Assembly (NCBI GenBank): GCA_002336485.1
Contig: DDCZ01000028.1
Coordinates: 1-44,907, forward strand
Length of the DNA stretch: 44,907 bases
Origin: Flavobacteriales bacterium UBA1993
Lineage (GTDB): Bacteria > Bacteroidota > Bacteroidia > Flavobacteriales_G > Salibacteraceae
Direction of reading: 5' to 3'
Within the stretch, counting starts at the first letter, position 1. The number at the start of each line of letters is the position of its first letter. Below the pieces are notes generated by a model, which worked only from the letters and a program-made list of their open reading frames with translations, made no database searches and had not been told where the DNA came from. Position numbers and translations under genes: made by a program. Positions 41,879-44,907 of this stretch are shown here, piece by piece.

Positions 41879-42640
41879 CTATCCGCGCGTAAACACCCAC
41901 TCGCTGTCTGTGCTCAAAGGTTCGCTGTATTGATATTCGTTGAAGCCAATAATGTCTTCCACGTTCGTTAATCGATTTCGCACCATGAATCCGGTCATCA
42001 TGCCTCGGGCCAATTTCGCCCAGGTCATAACCACTTTGTACTCGCCATTTTTTAGGTCCTTAAAAACCGGAGTAATCACGCGACCATTGATTTTTTTCAG
42101 ATCAACGACCTTGCTATATTCAGTAGAAGCCAAGTTTAGCAAGGTATCCGTTCCAGCAGCTTCCATTGCTTCGTTTATTCGATTGGTAACTCGATCTCCC
42201 CAGAACTGATAGATGTTCTTTTTTCGTCCGACGGGTAGTGATGTTCCCATTTCTAACCTATAAGGTTGAATTTGATCTAGTGGGCGAAGCAAGCCGTGCA
42301 GTCCGCTCAATAATCGAACATGCTGATTTGCGAATACAAGATCTTCTTCGGTAAATGATTTGTTATCCATTCCCCGGAACACATCTCCGGCAAACGTCAT
42401 AAGAGCGGGCCGGCTATTTTCCTTATTAAACTCCGTGCTCCAGTTTTGATAGCGATCTACATTTAACGTTGCTAAATCCTTGCTCAAGTTCATTAAAGAT
42501 GCTAGCTTTTTACCACTAACGGTGCGGAGCTTCTTGATCAGCTTCTCAGACATTTCAATATCCTCTGGAACGGTGACTGGAAGATGGTCGAAACGAGTTT
42601 CAAAATCGAGTGTTTTTGCAGGTGAAAGGATCGTAATCAT
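41879..42640 (-). CDS. yaaA: Peroxide stress protein YaaA
   Basis: This 253-residue protein starts at ATG 42640. 'MITILSPAKTLDF', 'LMTFAGDVFRGMD', 'LSGLHGLLRPLDQIQPYRLEMGT' and 'LLNLASTEYSKVV' are the DUF328/UPF0246 (YaaA) signatures, and the length is that of the family. In E. coli YaaA lowers free intracellular iron under hydrogen peroxide stress, limiting Fenton damage; the molecular activity is not settled and DNA binding has been proposed. It is transcribed alone here, 84 bases from the SpmAB gene, and divergent from the lipocalin with 54 bases between starts. Confidence 0.93.
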   Translation of the reverse strand: MITILSPAKTLDFETRFDHLPVTVPEDIEMSEKLIKKLRTVSGKKLASLMNLSKDLATLNVDRYQNWSTEFNKENSRPALMTFAGDVFRGMDNKSFTEEDLVFANQHVRLLSGLHGLLRPLDQIQPYRLEMGTSLPVGRKKNIYQFWGDRVTNRINEAMEAAGTDTLLNLASTEYSKVVDLKKINGRVITPVFKDLKNGEYKVVMTWAKLARGMMTGFMVRNRLTNVEDIIGFNEYQYSEPLSTDSEWVFTRG

Positions 42641-42694
42641 ATAGAGCGAATTAGGACAAAACTAACTTACATTCGGGGTATAGAATCATTCAAG

Positions 42695-43228
42695 ATGAAA
42701 ATCCCTTCCATACTTTTTGCCCTCACACTCTCCTTTATTTTTTCTGGTTGCAGCACAATTCCTGATGACATCGTTGCCGTCGAAGAATTTGACATTACCA
42801 AATACGCAGGAACTTGGTACGAAATTGCTCGAATGGACAGTCGATTTGAGAAAGGACTTGTAGATGTGACCGCAACGTATACAATGCTCGATGATGGGAA
42901 AATTGAGGTGTTGAATCGCGGATTAGATACGCTCAAAAATGAATGGAGCGACATTGTTGGAAAAGCTCGCCTTGCAAACGATGAGGGCAGCGCCATGTTA
43001 GAAGTCAGTTTCTTCGGGCCATTCTACGCCGGATATAACGTGGTCGAAATAGCGGACAATTACTCATATGCTCTAGTGTGTGGAGCTTCCAAAGACTATT
43101 TATGGATTTTGGCGCGCGATGCAAAATTGGCTCCTTCTATTAAGGAGGCATTAATATCCAGGGCAAAGGAATTGGGGTTTGAAACCGATCAATTGGTTAT
43201 GGTTCCACATGCGGCCAATGCAGAATAA
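42695..43228 (+). CDS. Lipocalin-family lipoprotein (Blc-like)
   Basis: This 177-residue protein starts at ATG 42695. The leader ends in lipobox IFSGC (Cys19). 'ITKYAGTWYEIARMDSRFEKGL' is the first lipocalin conserved region (GxW), followed by TATYTMLDDGKIEVLNRG, and 'SYALVCGASKDYLWILAR' is the third conserved region with its Arg. This matches bacterial Blc, an outer-membrane lipocalin that binds fatty acids or lysophospholipids and is induced by envelope stress in E. coli. An imperfect -7 box TACATTCG sits at 42668-42675. It is convergent with the YciO-type gene over an 18-base gap. Confidence 0.9.
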   Translation: MKIPSILFALTLSFIFSGCSTIPDDIVAVEEFDITKYAGTWYEIARMDSRFEKGLVDVTATYTMLDDGKIEVLNRGLDTLKNEWSDIVGKARLANDEGSAMLEVSFFGPFYAGYNVVEIADNYSYALVCGASKDYLWILARDAKLAPSIKEALISRAKELGFETDQLVMVPHAANAE

Positions 43229-43246
43229 GGGTCGAATCGAATTATC

Positions 43247-43867
43247 CTAATCCAACAGGCTTAGATCACCCAAACCTTCGCGAACAATCTCAGTACCGCC
43301 ATCTGCACAATTGACCATGGTGGATGGAATTTGATTTCCATATCCGCCGTCAATCACGCAATCGACAATAAATTCAAACTTCTCGTGAATGAGTTCTGGA
43401 TCCGTGCTGTATTCAATGATGTCATCCTCATCTCGAATGGATGTCGTCACAATTGGGTTACCCAATAGGCGCACCAATTCCCTCGGAATATTGTGATCCG
43501 GAATCCGCAGGCCAATTGTTTTCTTTTTGGCCATGAATATTTTTGGCATCTTGCTACTGGCAGTTAAGATAAATGTGAACGGCCCGGGAAGGCAGCGTTT
43601 CATAATCTTAAAGGTGCGATTGTCGCCAAGTTTTGCGTAGTCCGTGATATGGCTTAGATCGTAACAAATGATACTCAGGTTTGCCTTTTCAGGTTTTAAC
43701 CCCTTGATTTTCGCCACGCGCTCGACTGCCTTTTTGTTGGTTATGTCGCATCCGATTCCGTAAACCGTATCGGTCGGATAAATAATAACCCCTCCACCTC
43801 GCAGTATTTCGACCACCGATTTCAGCGCTTCGGGCTGCGGGTTATCTGGATGTATGCGTACCAACAT
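43247..43867 (-). CDS. YciO/YrdC-family protein (threonylcarbamoyl-AMP synthase-like)
   Basis: The start is ATG 43867 (206 residues); the frame runs open to 44053 but that part lacks coding character. The protein follows E. coli YciO closely: 'IHPDNPQ', 'VEILRGGGVIIYPTDTVYGIGCD', 'KKTIGLRIPDH' and the closing 'IVREGLGDLS'. YrdC/Sua5 relatives make threonylcarbamoyl-AMP for the t6A modification of tRNA at position 37. The YciO branch lacks clear proof of that activity in vivo, so the TsaC role should be taken as possible only. It is divergent from the P460-like lipoprotein gene with 109 bases between starts. Confidence 0.87.
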   Translation of the reverse strand: MLVRIHPDNPQPEALKSVVEILRGGGVIIYPTDTVYGIGCDITNKKAVERVAKIKGLKPEKANLSIICYDLSHITDYAKLGDNRTFKIMKRCLPGPFTFILTASSKMPKIFMAKKKTIGLRIPDHNIPRELVRLLGNPIVTTSIRDEDDIIEYSTDPELIHEKFEFIVDCVIDGGYGNQIPSTMVNCADGGTEIVREGLGDLSLLD

Positions 43868-43976
43868 GAATATGAAGTTACCACTAATTCCAATTGAACA
43901 TGCCGCTTGGTTAATCGAACAGAGGATTTTATATTCGAAGCATCGCCCTTGGCGGTCAAACAAACGTCTAGACCAT

Positions 43977-44594
43977 ATGAATCGATCATTGAATACGTTA
44001 AAATCCATCCTAGCGATGGCCATCATTTCTCTAAGCTTTACTGCCTGTGACAATGAGGGTTGTACAGATCCTATAGCAGAGAACTACAATGAAAACGCCA
44101 AGAAAGACAATGGCACCTGCGATTACATTTATGGTTGCACCAACAACAAGTCCATCAACTTCGACACACTGGCTACCTTGGACGATGCGTCTTGCATGAC
44201 GTTTGAGACATGGGAGGATTGGATTTTAGAAATCACGAAGACGGGCCTTGACACCAATCTTGGTTTCGCTCACCGCGGAGACGACAGCACAAGTACACGC
44301 GATGTTTACTTTTTAGATGGAAAAGATCCGGATGGAAATAGTTACCCAGAAGGCACGATGATTTTGAAGCATACACATAACATTCTCGGAACGAGCCAAG
44401 AATATGTGGGCATGGTAAAACAAGAAAAAGGATTCAACACCGCCAGCGGCAATTGGGAGTGGTTTGTTTTGAACGAGGACGGCGAAATGAAAACCGACAG
44501 CGTTGGGAAATCTTTGAGAGGTGGCAACCTCTATGACGGAATGTGCATCGGTTGTCATCAATCTGCAACCACCGACTTCGTTTTCTCAAAATAA
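43977..44594 (+). CDS. Cytochrome P460-like lipoprotein with calcium-loop-like repeats
   Basis: The start is ATG 43977 (205 residues), at the signal peptide (LNTLKSILAMAIISLSFTAC, Cys24); the frame is open from 43854 but the added residues look non-coding. Next come two 'GCTDP.A.NYN.nA...NGTC'-type motifs (GCTDPIAENYNENA at 28-41, GCTNNKSINFD at about 53-63), a repeat common in Bacteroidota surface proteins. The rest, about 75-205, resembles cytochrome P460: GTMILKHTHN, EWFVLNEDG and the closing haem motif CIGCH (Cys190, Cys193, His194) followed by TTDFVF, as in family members that end '...CH....DYVF'. P460 enzymes oxidise hydroxylamine or bind NO. The substrate here is unknown. Confidence 0.82.
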   Translation: MNRSLNTLKSILAMAIISLSFTACDNEGCTDPIAENYNENAKKDNGTCDYIYGCTNNKSINFDTLATLDDASCMTFETWEDWILEITKTGLDTNLGFAHRGDDSTSTRDVYFLDGKDPDGNSYPEGTMILKHTHNILGTSQEYVGMVKQEKGFNTASGNWEWFVLNEDGEMKTDSVGKSLRGGNLYDGMCIGCHQSATTDFVFSK

Positions 44595-44658
44595 AAACGG
44601 CCACACTAGAATAAAATAAACTAACTTGCGTTCAAGAGCGAAATAATACATCAGAAAT

Positions 44659-44907
44659 ATGAAAGTCTTTCAGTCGATAATACCAGCACTCCTAGTTGTC
44701 ACCCTTCTTGGAAGTTGTGAAAAGGGCATCTTAAACAAAAAGGATAAGGATATGCTTGCGGAAGCCTCAAGTTATCCAGGTATGGTTCACCTCAAAACAT
44801 GCGACTACGATCGTGTGGAGGCAGAGACCTTAATTAATTCCGGTGAGTGTTCCGAGTATTATGAAGGTGCCATTGAGTATTATGAAAAAGGAGACTTAAG
44901 CGCACGC
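44659..44907 (+). CDS. Lipoprotein of unknown function (partial at window edge)
   Basis: The frame starts at ATG 44659 and is open to the window end (83 residues). A leader KVFQSIIPALLVVTLLGSC gives a lipobox with Cys20, then a charged helix (KGILNKKDKDMLAEASSYP), then HLKTCDYDRVEAETLINSGECSEYYEGAIEYYEKGD with two further cysteines. No family was recognised and the downstream part is not available. It is 64 bases downstream of the P460-like gene on the same strand. Confidence 0.6.
   Translation, partial: MKVFQSIIPALLVVTLLGSCEKGILNKKDKDMLAEASSYPGMVHLKTCDYDRVEAETLINSGECSEYYEGAIEYYEKGDLSAR

Noticed and set aside
1..44907. Mobile element, prophage, CRISPR array or RNA gene
   Set aside because: No transposase, integrase or phage gene was found, no spaced direct repeats, and no tRNA or rRNA sequence was recognised. 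A tRNA scan would be needed to exclude a small one.

Overview
The window is a dense chromosomal segment from a member of the Bacteroidota, most like a marine or aquatic Flavobacteriales lineage. This is inferred from several lineage markers: three proteins with gliding-motility-associated (CHU_C, type B) C-terminal domains, three with type A T9SS sorting domains, the bacillithiol glycosyltransferase BshA, the DUF6702, DUF5606 and head-GIN families, a stand-alone HsdR_N protein beside holA, an S46 dipeptidyl-peptidase, and a -7 promoter box of the form TAnnTTTG. No rRNA, tRNA, transposase, integrase, phage gene or CRISPR array was seen, and no gap without a gene exceeds about 220 bases.

Layout. 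1-1499: on the minus strand, an OB-fold tRNA_anti-like protein cut by the window edge and two tandem lipoproteins with unusual CX4CH/CX5CH cytochrome-like motifs. 1713-8127: two large secreted proteins with collinear Ig-like repeat arrays but different N-terminal heads. 8186-13425: an alpha/beta hydrolase, a DMT transporter, a giant lectin/SprB-repeat CHU_C protein and an S4 RNA-binding protein. 13494-15685: a glycosyltransferase/DUF6702 pair and DUF5606. 15730-21805: two translationally coupled secreted S8 proteases and an HsdR_N-like PD-(D/E)XK protein. 21825-25453: holA, then rsmG, an ECF sigma factor, a membrane GT2 and a small membrane protein. 25642-29719: a degenerate GH3/serine-hydrolase fusion and BshA.

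29753-33869 is the most distinctive region. It holds four small cysteine-rich lipoproteins, of which two are clear paralogues and a third shares their CxxCxxC start. They are interleaved with a MauE/DoxX-thioredoxin fusion, a beta-lactamase-like lipoprotein and a Lon-substrate-binding-domain protein. I infer a possible envelope thiol/disulfide module from this arrangement. 33866-38295 has MORN, head-GIN, peptidase E, a low-complexity lipoprotein and a PKD/T9SS protein. 38377-44907 has a DPP11-like S46 peptidase, an SpmA-SpmB fusion, YaaA, a lipocalin, a YciO-type protein, a P460-like cytochrome lipoprotein and a partial lipoprotein.

Taken together, much of the coding capacity serves the cell surface: T9SS-exported adhesins and proteases that degrade polymers, an exported dipeptidyl-peptidase and a cytoplasmic Asp-dipeptidase that would finish peptide use, and numerous lipoproteins. 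Housekeeping genes (holA, rsmG, bshA, yaaA, pepE) lie between them. Genes are tightly packed. Four of the nine convergent pairs share a 4-bp overlap in which the two stop codons interlock.
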